From: CAVUWL01 sp963787415 | GTDB lineage: Bacteria > Actinomycetota > Thermoleophilia > Solirubrobacterales > 70-9 | Direction: 5' to 3' | Assembly: GCA_963787415.1 (NCBI GenBank) | Contig: CAWBCO010000007.1 | Coordinates: forward strand, 1 to 64,000 | Length of the DNA: 64,000 nt | Shown: positions 1 through 9,589 of the stretch, piece after piece | Position numbering within the stretch: the first letter of the stretch is position 1 | Layout: every line of letters starts with the position of its first letter | Translations under genes and position numbers: made by a program | Notes under the pieces: generated by a model | The model's input: only the letters and a program-made list of their open reading frames with translations | Told to the model about the DNA's origin: nothing | Databases searched by the model: none

Positions 1-2164
1 GAGACGGGTTGATCGCTTGCCCAACGTTTGGTCAGCTGGAAAGAAGAGCGTGCCATTCGCGTTGCCGGGTGAAACGAGCTCGTATGCGCGGCAGTCGGGT
101 AGATAGTTCGACTGGGTTTGCCGTCGAACGGTCGCGTTGGGAACACCACGGCGGCAGAAATTCAAAGGAAATGTCTTCTGATGTGACTGAGCCGATTGGA
201 TTGGTGGCCAGAAAGCGGAAGTGGTAGGTAAAACCTTCCCGAAGATTTTCGATTTGGAGTTTGAGCGGAAAACTCTTGAACAATTCCTTTAGAGTACCGG
301 TAATTTCACCTTCAGGGCTAGCGGATCCATAATCGGGAGTTGTCCCATATTCAAAGTGATAGGTGGTGCTCAGCCCTTCAGGATCAACGCGGGCTTCGAG
401 ATCGGCAGAGGTAGCTGTGACGTGAGAGAAGGATACGCCCTGGATCTCGGAGGGCGCGGAGATTGAACGATTCATCGCTACCGCTCGCCGTGGCCCCGTG
501 CACATTGGTTGCGACGAACCATAGTGATAGCTGGTACCGATCGGAAAATTGGTAGTGGGAGAAAGATTGTGGAGAAGTGGCGGTGACCGCGGTGGGTTCG
601 GTGAAATTCTTGGTTTCAGGATCCGGGTTCACAAGGAGCGATATGACCATAGGCGTTGCTCAGGCCATATTCGATGTAGCACTTGGCGATTGGACGATTT
701 CCACTGGGATCTACTTCGCCACTGAGAGTGACCGCAGCCGGGGTTAATCGAGCGGAGGGTCAGTGGCTGCCTCGGGGGCGGTCCCGGCGAAAATCTTTAA
801 AAACGGAGATGCTGTTGGTGGCCGAGTTAGCAACATGGATCAGACCCGGTTCCACCCCGGCTGCCGGTAGACAGCGATTTCGTCTTGGCTCACACCATCA
901 GCGGTGTGCATGTTTCCGAGCGAAGGATTCTTCTACACCGCCTGAAGTCGGGGAGACGGTAATCGAGCCTTCCCCCCATAAAATCCGGAATACAGTTCGT
1001 CATATACCGGTGGACAAGTTTACCGCAGTAGAGACGTTGTCGCTATCGAGACCCATCCCGGACCGCAGCCGGAGAAGATGTTTTCGTCTTCTATGAAACT
1101 TCCATCCTGCTTGTATTTTGTAAAGGAAGAATCCATATGGATTTCCCTGCTGATTTGCGGCGACCAAAGGTTGCCGATGAATCGACCGCTAAGCCATTGA
1201 CGTTTCCAAAGATTCCACCGCCGGAAATGGCGATTGGAGGTCCCGATTTGTATGCATCGGATTCAATCGTGATCGTGCCGGGTTGGACCGACGTGCTTCT
1301 GGTTTCGCCGTAGATTCCAGTGCCCATAATCATCTCTGCAGGGATGAAGGTGCCGCTCGTGACATCCACGTTCGTCAGTTCGTTGCTGCCTTCAGCGAGA
1401 TCGGCGCTGCCCGTGGCGAGCCCATCCTGAGCCGTCCAGCTGTCCTTGGGGGACGCGCCATTGAGGTCGAGTCGCCCCACGATTTGATCAGGGCGCCGCC
1501 CGAGGAAAACTTCGTCACCAAGGGGTGCGGATCACCATAGTTGCCGCTGGCGACGTAGACGTCGCCCGAAGATGGGTCAAGTGCTTCGCAGGCAGCACCA
1601 GTCAGCGGTCCCGGCCTGTGCACAAGAGCAGGTGTTATCAACGTAGATGACGGTCGCATGTTCGAGTTGGCCAGGCTCCGTGCCGGGGAGCCCCATTGGC
1701 AACCCGTGGATTCTGTACAGATCTGGAGTTCTTCTGCACCGTTTCGAATCCCCCAGCCCCAGGCGCGGATGAACTGTTCGGATGGCGGCTTTGAGGGGTC
1801 AAACTCATCGACACGGTTGTTGTTGGTATCGGCTATGTAGAGGTCGCCGGTGGCGTCATTGACGGCAATGCCGCTGGTCAGGCAAAGATCCCCGACGTCA
1901 GACTCAGCTGGCCCGCCCCGAGCCAGCTGAGCCGATGTCGGTGGAGAAGCCAAAGGGCGAAATTGGCGAAGCAAAGGCAGGAGTCGCGGAAACAAGAAAT
2001 ACCGCCACCGTGAGGGTAAGGAAGGCGGCAGGGGAGGCGTGTCGGGGGCGGTGGACCGATCTTGTTCGGCGAGCGGCCGCGGTGGTCACGGTACCTGGCT
2101 CAGTCACAAAACAGCCCCGCTTGGAAGGCAGCTTCTCACTCTGCGGAATCGAGAGGTGTGACAA
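1..2164 (-). pseudogene. Decayed NHL-repeat / Fn3-like exported surface protein
   Basis: Pieces of one long minus-strand gene lie in different frames. The 5' piece (about 2164 to 1930) has a basic N-terminus and a hydrophobic signal segment ending in TPAFA. The next piece (about 1930-1480) reads as an NHL-type repeat (GIAVNDATGDLYIADTNNNR, then DVYVASGNYG). About 1480-1091 continues a propeller-like sequence and 505-32 is an Fn3-like module (DPEGLSTTYHFEYGTTPDYG). At least three frame changes are needed, so no full-length product is expected. Such NHL/Fn3 proteins are typical exported proteins of Solirubrobacterales. The gene runs off the left edge of the window. Confidence 0.7.
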
Positions 2165-2633
2165 CCAGTTGGCTCTCTGCCTCCGCTCGACTCATCAGTC
2201 CCCGTCAACCAGGGAGTGAGAGACCACGAGGCTGGAGGACGACAACGGCCAAGGCCGGTTTCGAAGTTCATACCCCCACGCTTCTCGTTCCCTCTCGTCC
2301 TTTGTCCCATGTCTCACCGGGTCAGTTAAACCTCGGGTGCGACTTCCTCTGCTTCGGAGCCTCTTCAACTTCGTTGGGAATGCTCCGCTATTGAGTGGTA
2401 CGGAGTTCTACCGCATTCGGCCAAGAAATGCAAACTACGCAGTTTCCCCTGGTTCCACAGGATGGAGAAAACCGTCTTTAGAAGCCAAAAGTGCCAGATG
2501 CCTCGGATCGCGGCCGCCTCGCAAGTGATGACGCAGTACTACAGTATGCTTCGCACCATCGCCAAAGTAGCGAGCAAGTCCAGCCGCGTCTATCGTGATC
2601 GGCGCATGGTTCTGACCCCTTGGGGGGAAGGTA
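2165..2633. other. Intergenic, no gene seen
   Basis: Between the divergent NHL pseudogene and the double-TetR gene. Both strands have only short reading frames without family signatures. A purine-rich stretch (2622-2630, GGGGGGAAG) just before 2634 could serve as ribosome binding site of the TetR gene. Confidence 0.4.
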
Positions 2634-3887
2634 GTGCTCTGCGAGAGCGGATCGATGACCTCGGGACCGCGCGCGGATCCCGAAGAGGCGGCCCGAAACC
2701 AGCGCGAGCGGCTCTTCGGCTCGATGGTTGTCTGCTGCGCAGAGCACGGCTACGAGGCCACCACGGTCACCGAGTTGGTCGGCGTGTCAGGGGTTTCGCG
2801 GCGCGATTTCTACCGCCACTTCGCTGACAAGAATGCGTGCTTTCTAGCCACGCTGGAAGCTATAGGCGAAAGGACAGCCGGCTATGTAGCAAAGCGGGTC
2901 GAGGATTCGGCGAGATGGGAGGAGCGCTCGCGACAGGACTTCGAGGACATAGCGAGAATGGTCATCGCCCAGCCAATGGTCGCACGACTGTTCTTGGTCG
3001 ACGCCTTCGCGGCCGGCCCCGAGGCGGTTTCGCGGCTGGAGCGCGGAGTGGAGGCCTTCGAAACGATAACCACGACAATGCTCGCGCAGTCACCGGAGCG
3101 AGCTGGCATGCCGAAAGAGATGATTCGCGCCTACGTCGGTGCTATGCAGGAGATCACTCGCACCCGACTTCGGCGAGGCACAAGAGGCCGAACTGCCGGA
3201 GCTTATGGATGCCGTTTGGCATTTGATCGCCTCCTACCGCCCTCCGCCGATCCCGTTAAAGCGGCCTGACCGCCTGCCAAGGGCCCGGCTGGAAAACCTA
3301 GAAGGCCATGATCACGCCGAACGTGGATTACGAGCCTTCGCCGCGGTAGTCGCCGACCGGGGTTATTCGGCGGCGACAATCAATGAGGTCGTCCAGAGGG
3401 CCCAGATGTCCGCAAGCACGTTCTACGAGCGGTTTTCCGGCAAGGAAGACGCGATGATGGCAGCACTGGACGCCGGCGGAGCGCAGCTGGTTTCCGCGGT
3501 AGCGCCAGCGGCCCGGCGGGAGTCTGACTGGGCGCACGGCATCCGCGCCGGGATCAGGTCGCTGTTCAGCTTCCTCGCATTCCGACCGGCCTTTGCCCAG
3601 CTGTTGGCCGTGGAGGTCTACGCAGCGGGACCGAAAGCCCTGGAACGCCGTGCCAGGGCGATGGGGCCGCTTGAGGAGCTTCTGCTGAGGGCTATCGCCT
3701 CTCCCTCACCGCCCCTCCGATCGCCCTCGAGGTAATTGCAGGCGCACTATCCACACTCGCTTACCGCCAGATACGTGACATAGGACCCCACTCACTGCCG
3801 GCGCTCGCTCCGATCTGTACCTACATCGCGCTTTCCCCATTTGTCGGTGAAGAGGAGGCATGTGTGGTGGTCAACCGAGAAGGCTAG
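2634..3887 (+). pseudogene. Tandem double-TetR regulator, two frameshifts
   Basis: Two TetR/AcrR units follow each other. The first (from GTG 2634 or ATG 2655) has a normal HTH (TTVTELVGVSGVSRRDFYRHF) followed by a ligand domain with LFLVDAFAAGPEA. Near 3170 the frame moves by one base and continues with EAELPELMDAVWHLIASY, then a second HTH (ATINEVVQRAQMSASTFYER) and a second ligand domain (LLAVEVYAAGPKALERR). Near 3705 the frame returns to the first and runs through ALEVIAGALSTLAYRQIRD to TAG 3885-3887. The original product would be about 415 residues. Two shifts in opposite directions restore the frame at the end but scramble about 180 codons relative to either single frame, so it is either a pseudogene or contains sequence errors. 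Confidence 0.75.
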
Positions 3888-4449
3888 GAAAGGCAGGCCC
3901 CCCGACACAGTTGCTGACCCTGGAAGGCGCTCGCCAGAATCCAAATTGAGCTCACTTGAAGTATCGATTGCAGCGGCCCGCCCCGCGATGCGGAGCGTCA
4001 AGGAGGAGGGGATGAATTTGGTGTGGGCGCCAAGGAGTCGCCTGTACCGGTGATTTGGTGCGGGTCGATGAGTCGATAGGAGTTCGGAGCTCGTGGGCCG
4101 ATCTAAAGATCCGGTAATGAGGTCGAGACGGGCACGCAAACGACCCGGGGGGAAGAGAGCCCCCGGGCGGCCATAACAGGGATGGGACGTCCCCGGCCCA
4201 AGCGTTTGCGCTACATCGGGTCGTGCCGCACAGGGAGAGCGGGACGACCTTTGACGCGAGCAGGGTAGGGGGCCCTGCCCGCAACATGTAAACGAAGATA
4301 CCCGCGGACCATAAGACAAAGGTAAAGAGTTTGTTAACCCAAATTGAGGGCGATTGATAGGAAATGTTCCGTACCGCTTTTAGCGGGAAGACCCGGGCGG
4401 CGGTTGATGACGATCACCTCGTGGGCATTGCGCGCTGCGGCGACTGGAC
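3888..4449. other. Intergenic with one strong hairpin
   Basis: No credible coding sequence on either strand. At 4144-4151 CCCGGGGG can pair with CCCCCGGG at 4160-4167 around an 8-base loop; without a T-run its role as terminator is uncertain. Confidence 0.4.
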
Positions 4450-4876
4450 TCAGAAGATCTGCTTGGCGAGGAAGCCGGCCAAGAGCACCAGCCAAGCGGC
4501 GATCTCGGCAACGATCAGGGAAGCCATCCCGACGCGCGTTCCCCAGGTTGGATCGCGGAACTGGTTGTCGGTGTCGCGGCGCCAGCCATGCAAGGCGTAG
4601 CCCGCGACGGCGAGGAAGAAGTCAGAGGGCCATCACTCCCGCTGCGATTGAGTTGACGAGTGTCCCCCAGCCGCTGAGCTGGACAAAGACAGCGATCATG
4701 ATCAGGGCGAAGCTGTAGAGCAAAGCGGCGCGGTGGGCGATGTCCACGTAGGGGTGAGCGGCGCTGTCGGGGGAGGCGAGGATCTGGCGGTACTTCCAGA
4801 CCCCCAACGACAGGGCCCAGAGGAACATCACGCCGGCCGCCAGCAGGGTGCCCCTGGTGTCGGCGGCGAGCCTCAC
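4450..4876 (-). pseudogene. Small multi-pass membrane protein, one frameshift
   Basis: GTG at 4876 overlaps the stop of the upstream TetR gene (GTGA), so the two form an operon. The first frame encodes hydrophobic segments (GTLLAAGVMFLWALSLGVW and a second around LLYSFALIMIAVFVQL) and stops at 4622. The next frame continues naturally: FFLAVAGYALHGWRR, then VGMASLIVAEIAAWLVLLAG and a stop at 4450-4452. Joined, it is about 140 residues with four membrane segments. The shift lies at about 4618-4626. I do not recognise a named family. As the neighbour of a TetR regulator it could be the regulated membrane component. Confidence 0.6.
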
Positions 4877-5421
4877 CGGGTGAGACCGAGGCTCGGGGAA
4901 CCCGCCTGCTCGAGATAAAGCGCCAGAGCGCTCTCGATCCGCTGGCGATCCCCGGTGGTCAAAAGGTCAAGCAGCAGGCCGCGCAAGAGCGCCAGCTCGA
5001 GCGTCGCCCGTGGGCGATCGGAAGGCACAGCCGAATCGACCCAATCGGCGATAACGCGGTCAAGGAAGGCGGAATTTCGCTGCGGCTGGCGCAGCGCCAG
5101 TCCGTAGGCCTCAAAAAAGGAGCAAAAGAAGGCGAGGCGCTCGGGGTCTGCACTCCAGCGCCAGACGCCGAGCAGGGGGTCCTCACCGGGTTCGCCCTGG
5201 ATCTCCGCGTACGTCGCCCGCAGCCGGTCGCGGACGCCGTTTAAGATCGCGGCGAGCAGCTCCTGTTTGCCGCCGAAGTGATGGGCGAGGCTGTTGGGCG
5301 CGACCCCGAGAGCGTCGGCGAGCGGCCGCAGGGTGAGGTCGGCAAGACCGTGCCCGACGGCATAGTCGATCGCCGCCTGGAGCAGCTCCTCGCGTCGGGC
5401 TGGGTCGGTTGGCCTTGGCAT
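4873..5421 (-). CDS. TetR/AcrR family transcriptional regulator
   Basis: 182 residues from ATG 5421 (MPRPTDPARREELLQAA). The N-terminal HTH is clear (LTLRPLADALGVAPNSLAHH, residues about 28-50). The C-terminal half is an alpha-helical ligand domain ending in ALYLEQAGSPSLGLTR. It is divergently transcribed from the LLM oxidoreductase with only 33 bases between the starts, and an 18-base imperfect palindrome lies there. It therefore most likely autoregulates and represses the LLM/thioesterase pair; the ligand is unknown. Confidence 0.85.
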   Translation of the reverse strand: MPRPTDPARREELLQAAIDYAVGHGLADLTLRPLADALGVAPNSLAHHFGGKQELLAAILNGVRDRLRATYAEIQGEPGEDPLLGVWRWSADPERLAFFCSFFEAYGLALRQPQRNSAFLDRVIADWVDSAVPSDRPRATLELALLRGLLLDLLTTGDRQRIESALALYLEQAGSPSLGLTR

Positions 5422-5427
5422 CCGTTT

Positions 5428-5445
5428 CTTGTACGACTGTGCAAG
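5428..5445. promoter_or_regulatory. Palindromic operator between TetR and LLM genes
   Basis: CTTGTAC-GACT-GTGCAAG: 7-base arms matching at 6 of 7 positions, in the 33-base gap between divergent starts. Size and position fit a TetR dimer site covering both promoters (inference). Confidence 0.5.
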
Positions 5446-5454
5446 TATAGGCAT

Positions 5455-6450
5455 GTGAGGGTGCTGGATCCGGCTCGGCTGACGTTCGGCTACCTGCTGC
5501 CGACTCGCGAGGCTGTTCTCGCCGATCGACCGCAGGCTGCCCCGCTGATCGCCCTCGGCGAGCAGGCGGAGGCGCTGGGCTTCGACGCCGTCTGGGCCGG
5601 AGACGGGCCGCTTGCCCGCGCCCGCCATGACGCGCTGATGATTCTGAGCGCCGTAGCAGCGCGCACCGAGCGCCCCGTGATCGGGACGGCGGTGCTGGTG
5701 GCGGCGCTGCGGCCCGCATTGCTTTTGGCCCAAGCGGCGGCGACGCTTGACCAGGTCTCGGCCGGAAGGTTGGTCTTGGGGGTCGGCGCAGGTTTTCCCT
5801 ACCCTGAAACGGAGCGCCAGTTCGAGGCGTTCGGCGTCCCCTACTCAAAGCGCGTCCGCAGGATGGAAGAGACGATCGCGGCGATGCGCACCCTGTGGGC
5901 AGATCCGGGAAGGGCGGTCGATCACCACGGCAGCGAAATCGAACTCAACGGAGTGGCGCTTGAGCCAGCACCGCGGCGGCCGGGCGGCCCCCCGGTCTGG
6001 CTCGCCGGCGCCGGGGAGGAAGCCGAGCGCCGGGTCGGGCGGATCGCCGACGGCTGGCTCCCCTACCCTCCGAGCGCTGCGCTGTACTCGGAGGGACTGG
6101 CTCGCGTCCGCGCGGCGAGCGCGGAGGCGGGGCGGCGGCGGGCACCGCAGGCGGGCCTCTATGTGACGGTGGCGTTCGATCGCTCCGAGGAGGTGGCCCA
6201 GAGGCGGCTGCAGACCATGGTCGAGCGCTACTACGAACAACCGCTGGAGCTGGTGGGGATGATCCAGGCGATGTACGCCGGCAGCCCCGAGGGTCTGATC
6301 GGGTGGCTCGATCCCTACGTGCGGGCCGGCGCCAGACACATCGTGCTGCGGGTCTGCGACGAGGAACCCGAGCGCGGCCTGCGCAGCGCCGGCGATGCGA
6401 AGGAGGCCGTGAGCAAGGCGCTTGACGACCTGGTCGAGGCGCCCACGTGA
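5455..6450 (+). CDS. LLM-class (F420-type) luciferase-like oxidoreductase
   Basis: 331 residues from GTG 5455 (GTG 5461 is an alternative). A TIM-barrel luciferase-like monooxygenase: LTFGYLLPT at the start, GFDAVWAGDGPL, the family signature LDQVSAGRLVLGVGAGFPYP at about 103-122, and PVWLAGAGEEAERRVGRIADGW at about 180-200. Actinobacterial members usually use F420 or FMN; the substrate cannot be told. The stop overlaps the start of the hotdog gene (GTGA), indicating translational coupling, and the palindrome upstream suggests control by the divergent TetR protein. Confidence 0.87.
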   Translation: MRVLDPARLTFGYLLPTREAVLADRPQAAPLIALGEQAEALGFDAVWAGDGPLARARHDALMILSAVAARTERPVIGTAVLVAALRPALLLAQAAATLDQVSAGRLVLGVGAGFPYPETERQFEAFGVPYSKRVRRMEETIAAMRTLWADPGRAVDHHGSEIELNGVALEPAPRRPGGPPVWLAGAGEEAERRVGRIADGWLPYPPSAALYSEGLARVRAASAEAGRRRAPQAGLYVTVAFDRSEEVAQRRLQTMVERYYEQPLELVGMIQAMYAGSPEGLIGWLDPYVRAGARHIVLRVCDEEPERGLRSAGDAKEAVSKALDDLVEAPT

Positions 6451-6854
6451 ACCAGCCGCCGGAGCTGGAGCGGGTCCGCGATGCGATGCCCTTCGCAGTG
6501 CTGGTCGGCGTCGAGCTGACCGAAGCGGGCAAGGAGTTGGTTACGGGCCGACTCGAGTGGGCGCCAGAGCGCTGCACCGTCGGCGGAGCGCTGCACGGCG
6601 GCGCCCTGATCGCGCTGGCGGACAGCTGCGCCGGCGTCTGTGCATACCTAAACCTCCCCGAAGGTGCCGACGGCACGGCGACGATCGAGTCGAAGTCCAA
6701 CCTGATGCGGCCCGTGCGGATGGGTTCTGTGGTTGGCAGTGCGCGACCCCTGCACCGCGGGCGCAGGTTCGCGGTGATCGAGACCGAGCTGCGCGCAGAG
6801 GACGGATCGCTGGTGGCAAAGACGACCCAGACCCAGGCGTTTCACTATCCGTAA
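6447..6854 (+). CDS. PaaI-type hotdog-fold thioesterase
   Basis: 135 residues from GTG 6447, overlapping the LLM stop. The hotdog signature GGALHGGALIALADSCAG (about residues 46-63) carries the HGG motif and a following Asp, as in PaaI/YdiI acyl-CoA thioesterases; ESKSNLMRPVRMG and later AKTTQTQAF are typical of the family. It probably hydrolyses an aryl- or acyl-CoA made or consumed in the same pathway as the LLM enzyme. The substrate is not deducible. Confidence 0.85.
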   Translation: MNQPPELERVRDAMPFAVLVGVELTEAGKELVTGRLEWAPERCTVGGALHGGALIALADSCAGVCAYLNLPEGADGTATIESKSNLMRPVRMGSVVGSARPLHRGRRFAVIETELRAEDGSLVAKTTQTQAFHYP

Positions 6855-6861
6855 TCGCGAC

Positions 6862-7413
6862 TTAGCTCGCGAGCCGCTCCAGGGCCAGCTCCAAAACATC
6901 CCCGCGGCTGCGTCCGTCGTGATCGGCGGTGATGAAGGGGCTGCCGATGAATAGCGAGAATGCGAGCAGGCAACGGGCCTCGACATCATCATCGTCTCGG
7001 CAGAAGGCTCCGAACAGCGAGCGCATGTACTGCATTCGCCGGTTGTCGATGCGTCTGAGGCGCCTGGCGACGGCCTTGTCACGTCGGGCCCAATCGCGAA
7101 TCGCAAGCTCGACCTTGAGCAGTTCGCCAGCTGAAGAGGAAGCCAGTGCGAACAGCCGCCTCAACCTCGCCTTGGCGTCCCCACCCTCGCCCTCGACGCG
7201 CTCTATCACTTCGTCGATAACCCTCCGCTCCCACGTCTCGAGCATCTCCTTGAGCAATGCTCGTCGATCGGGGAAGTAGCCGTAGAAGCCACCCTTGGTG
7301 ACCCCGAGCGCCTGGGCCAGCGGCTCGATCCGAACGGCATCGGGGCCACCGACCGCAAGGGCGCTAAGCCCCTCTTCGACCCACCTATTGCGGGGCGTGC
7401 GGGCTGCGGCCAT
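6862..7413 (-). CDS. TetR/AcrR family transcriptional regulator
   Basis: 183 residues from ATG 7413 (MAAARTPRNRWVEEGLSAL); a TTG at 7446 would add 11 residues. HTH at about 24-50 (IEPLAQALGVTKGGFYGYFP). The C-terminal part (LLKVELAIRDWARRDKAVARRLRRID) is the TetR_C type seen in regulators of lipid and xenobiotic genes. It ends 8 bases after the convergent hotdog gene and diverges from the DUF2867/monooxygenase/nitrilase-like cluster, which it probably controls. Confidence 0.85.
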   Translation of the reverse strand: MAAARTPRNRWVEEGLSALAVGGPDAVRIEPLAQALGVTKGGFYGYFPDRRALLKEMLETWERRVIDEVIERVEGEGGDAKARLRRLFALASSSAGELLKVELAIRDWARRDKAVARRLRRIDNRRMQYMRSLFGAFCRDDDDVEARCLLAFSLFIGSPFITADHDGRSRGDVLELALERLAS

Positions 7414-7462
7414 TGTCTTTGCGGATCGCGTCTGACATGAGTTCAAGGCTCATTATCCACTC

Positions 7463-7490
7463 CCGTATATATGCGCTACCGTATATCGCA
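7463..7490. promoter_or_regulatory. Repeated CCGTATAT motif in the TetR/DUF2867 divergent region
   Basis: CCGTATATATGCG at 7463 and CCGTATATCGC at 7479 form a short direct repeat 16 bases apart. If DUF2867 starts at GTG 7492 the motif lies fully in the intergenic region and is a candidate operator or promoter element. This is inference from position only. Confidence 0.3.
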
Positions 7491-8085
7491 GGTGAAGCTC
7501 CCGAAAGCCGCGCACACCTCTCAGGACTGGCGGATCGATGAGATCGTCCCCGACTTCCGGCTCGAGGATGTATGGGCGCTGCCGACGCCCGGTCGAGCCG
7601 AGGAGTTCGGCCTCCTTGTCGAGGGGTTCGCCTCAGCTGATCCGCTGCAGAACCTGTCCAGCGCGGCGAGGTCGCTGTGGTCGCTGCGCTGGAAGCTCGG
7701 TGAGCTGCTGGGCTGGGACGAACCAGACACCGGCATCGGCTCGAGGGTGACGACGCTCCGCGAGCGCTTGCCCGAAGACCTGTCCGCCGCGCCCGGGCCG
7801 AAATTCACCTCGCTCCCATTCACTTCGCTCTACCTGACCGATGTTGAGTTTGCCGCGGAGATCGCAAACCAAACGATGCACGGCGTCCTGCACCTCGGCT
7901 GGGTCGCCGAGGGGAGCGGCGCCTACCGCGGTCAGATGGCGGTCTACGTAAAGCCCAATGGCTTTGCCGGGGATGCCTACATGACCGCAATCAAACCGTT
8001 CCGATACCTGATCGTCTACCCCCAGATGCTGCGCGCGATGGAGCGGCGTTGGCGCGAACGGCCGGACCGTGAATCGCCCACCTGA
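7471..8085 (+). CDS. DUF2867 domain protein
   Basis: 204 residues from ATG 7471, or 197 from GTG 7492, which I consider equally likely. Family hallmarks are DWRIDEIVPDFRLEDVWALP near the N-terminus, the SLWSLRWKLGELLGWD segment, and the C-terminal GQMAVYVKPNGFAGDAYM followed by KPFRYLIVYP. DUF2867 proteins are small cytosolic proteins often found beside NAD(P)-binding or regulatory genes; no reaction is established. It opens a three-gene run, with the next gene overlapping its end by 17 bases. Confidence 0.75.
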   Translation: MRYRISQVKLPKAAHTSQDWRIDEIVPDFRLEDVWALPTPGRAEEFGLLVEGFASADPLQNLSSAARSLWSLRWKLGELLGWDEPDTGIGSRVTTLRERLPEDLSAAPGPKFTSLPFTSLYLTDVEFAAEIANQTMHGVLHLGWVAEGSGAYRGQMAVYVKPNGFAGDAYMTAIKPFRYLIVYPQMLRAMERRWRERPDRESPT

Positions 8086-9589
8086 GCGCGCGAGCGGCGC
8101 GGCCGAAGCCACCGATGCCGGCAGTCGCCGACCCTCGGTAGTGGAGCAGGTTGACGTGGTGGTCGTGGGAGCGCGCCTGGCTGGCTGCGCGGTGGCGGCC
8201 CCGCTGGCGCGGGCGGGACGACGGGTGGTGGTACTCGACAAGATGGGGTTCCCGTCCGATCAGCTCTCGACCCACGTACTGATGCCAGCGGGCACGAGCG
8301 AGCTGGCGAAGCTCGGGGCGCTGCCACGCATCCTCGCGCTAGAGCCCTCGCGGGTGCGCTGGGCGCGCATCGTGGTGGAGGGAATCAGCGCGCTGGAGCG
8401 ACTGCGACCGGCGGCGGACGGCATCGACTACGGGGTCTGCGTCCCGCGCGACCTGCAGGACGTGCAGCTGGTGCGGGCAGCGCGTGAGCAGGGGGCGGAG
8501 GTGCGGGAGCACTGCACGGTGCGCTCGCTTCGTTGGCGCGGCGGACGGGTCGCCGGCGTGCGCTACCGCGACGGCGACGGCGCGGAGCACGAGCTCGCCT
8601 CGAGGCTGCTGGTCGGCGCCGACGGCAGGCACTCGACGGTCGCAGCGCTGGTGGGCGCGTGGACGCCCTACCGGCTCTCGCGCAACGGCCGCGGCCTGGT
8701 CTTCCGCTACCTCGAGGACCCGCTGGCAAGTGGGATCGAGGCCGAGACCTACTTCCAGTGGCGCGAGGGCAAATCGTTCGCTTTCGCCTTTCCGAGCACC
8801 CCCGTGGGGCGCCTGGTGGTCCTGCTCATGGGTCACCGCGACGAGGTCGGCGATGCGCGCGCAGATCCCGAGGGCTACTGGCAGAGAAAGCTCGCCGAGC
8901 ATCCGGGTCTCGCGGCGCGCGTGGCGGGTGCGCCAGCGGGGACGAAGCTGCGCTGCAGCGCCGAGACTCCGGCCTTCTTCCGCGCTTCCTCGGGTCCCGG
9001 CTGGGCGCTGGCGGGAGACGCCGGGCACTTCAAGGACCCGGTCACGGGGCAGGGCATGCGCGACGCGATGTTCGCGGGGCGAACGCTGGCTGAGCAGGTC
9101 ATGGCGGTGCTCGACGATGCCGATGCCGTCGACGCCGCAACCCGCGCCTGGGAGGCGGCCCGCGATCGCGAGTGCCTGCCCGCCTATCACTTTGCGAACT
9201 CCGACACGCGAGTCGAGCGCCCCTCGGCGGTTGCCTGCGAGCTGGTTCGCGACGCGGCGCGCAGCACCGACCCTGACATCAGCGACGTGCTCGGGCGGGG
9301 GCGCACGCCGCAGCAGATCGCCACCGTGCCGCGAATGGCGCGTGCGCTGGGGGCCGCGATTTGGCGCGGCGAGCAGCCGCGCCTACAGACGCTGCGCCGC
9401 TTGATCCCGGAAGGGCGCACCGAGCTGGCGGTCCGCCTCGAGCTGCGGGGCGGACGCTTCCGCTCGACGCGCACGATCGCGGGCTCCGAGCACCCCGGAG
9501 CCCAGTGGCCTGCGCCTCCAGAGCAGGCCCAGGCACGCCCCGCGGATGCGACGGCAAAAGAGGCCCTCAGCGAAGAGGTGGTCGCGTGA
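8069..9589 (+). CDS. FAD-dependent monooxygenase / geranylgeranyl reductase-like
   Basis: 506 residues from GTG 8069. The N-terminal Rossmann motif is VDVVVVGARLAGCAVAAPLA (about 28-47; GxxxAG in place of GxGxxG), then DQLSTHVLMPAG, LLVGADGRHSTV (the DG motif) at about 187-198, and the second FAD motif GWALAGDAGHFKDPVTGQGM at about 310-330. This is the UbiH/PHBH group. A long Ala/Pro-rich tail of about 40 residues follows the catalytic part. It is coupled to the nitrilase-like gene by a GTGA overlap, so the two probably act together. Confidence 0.85.
   Translation: MNRPPERASGAAEATDAGSRRPSVVEQVDVVVVGARLAGCAVAAPLARAGRRVVVLDKMGFPSDQLSTHVLMPAGTSELAKLGALPRILALEPSRVRWARIVVEGISALERLRPAADGIDYGVCVPRDLQDVQLVRAAREQGAEVREHCTVRSLRWRGGRVAGVRYRDGDGAEHELASRLLVGADGRHSTVAALVGAWTPYRLSRNGRGLVFRYLEDPLASGIEAETYFQWREGKSFAFAFPSTPVGRLVVLLMGHRDEVGDARADPEGYWQRKLAEHPGLAARVAGAPAGTKLRCSAETPAFFRASSGPGWALAGDAGHFKDPVTGQGMRDAMFAGRTLAEQVMAVLDDADAVDAATRAWEAARDRECLPAYHFANSDTRVERPSAVACELVRDAARSTDPDISDVLGRGRTPQQIATVPRMARALGAAIWRGEQPRLQTLRRLIPEGRTELAVRLELRGGRFRSTRTIAGSEHPGAQWPAPPEQAQARPADATAKEALSEEVVA

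Noticed and set aside
8339..9190. Long open frame on the minus strand within the FAD monooxygenase gene
   Set aside because: It is a shadow of the GC-rich coding strand; no start signal and no domain, whereas the plus frame has a complete FAD enzyme.
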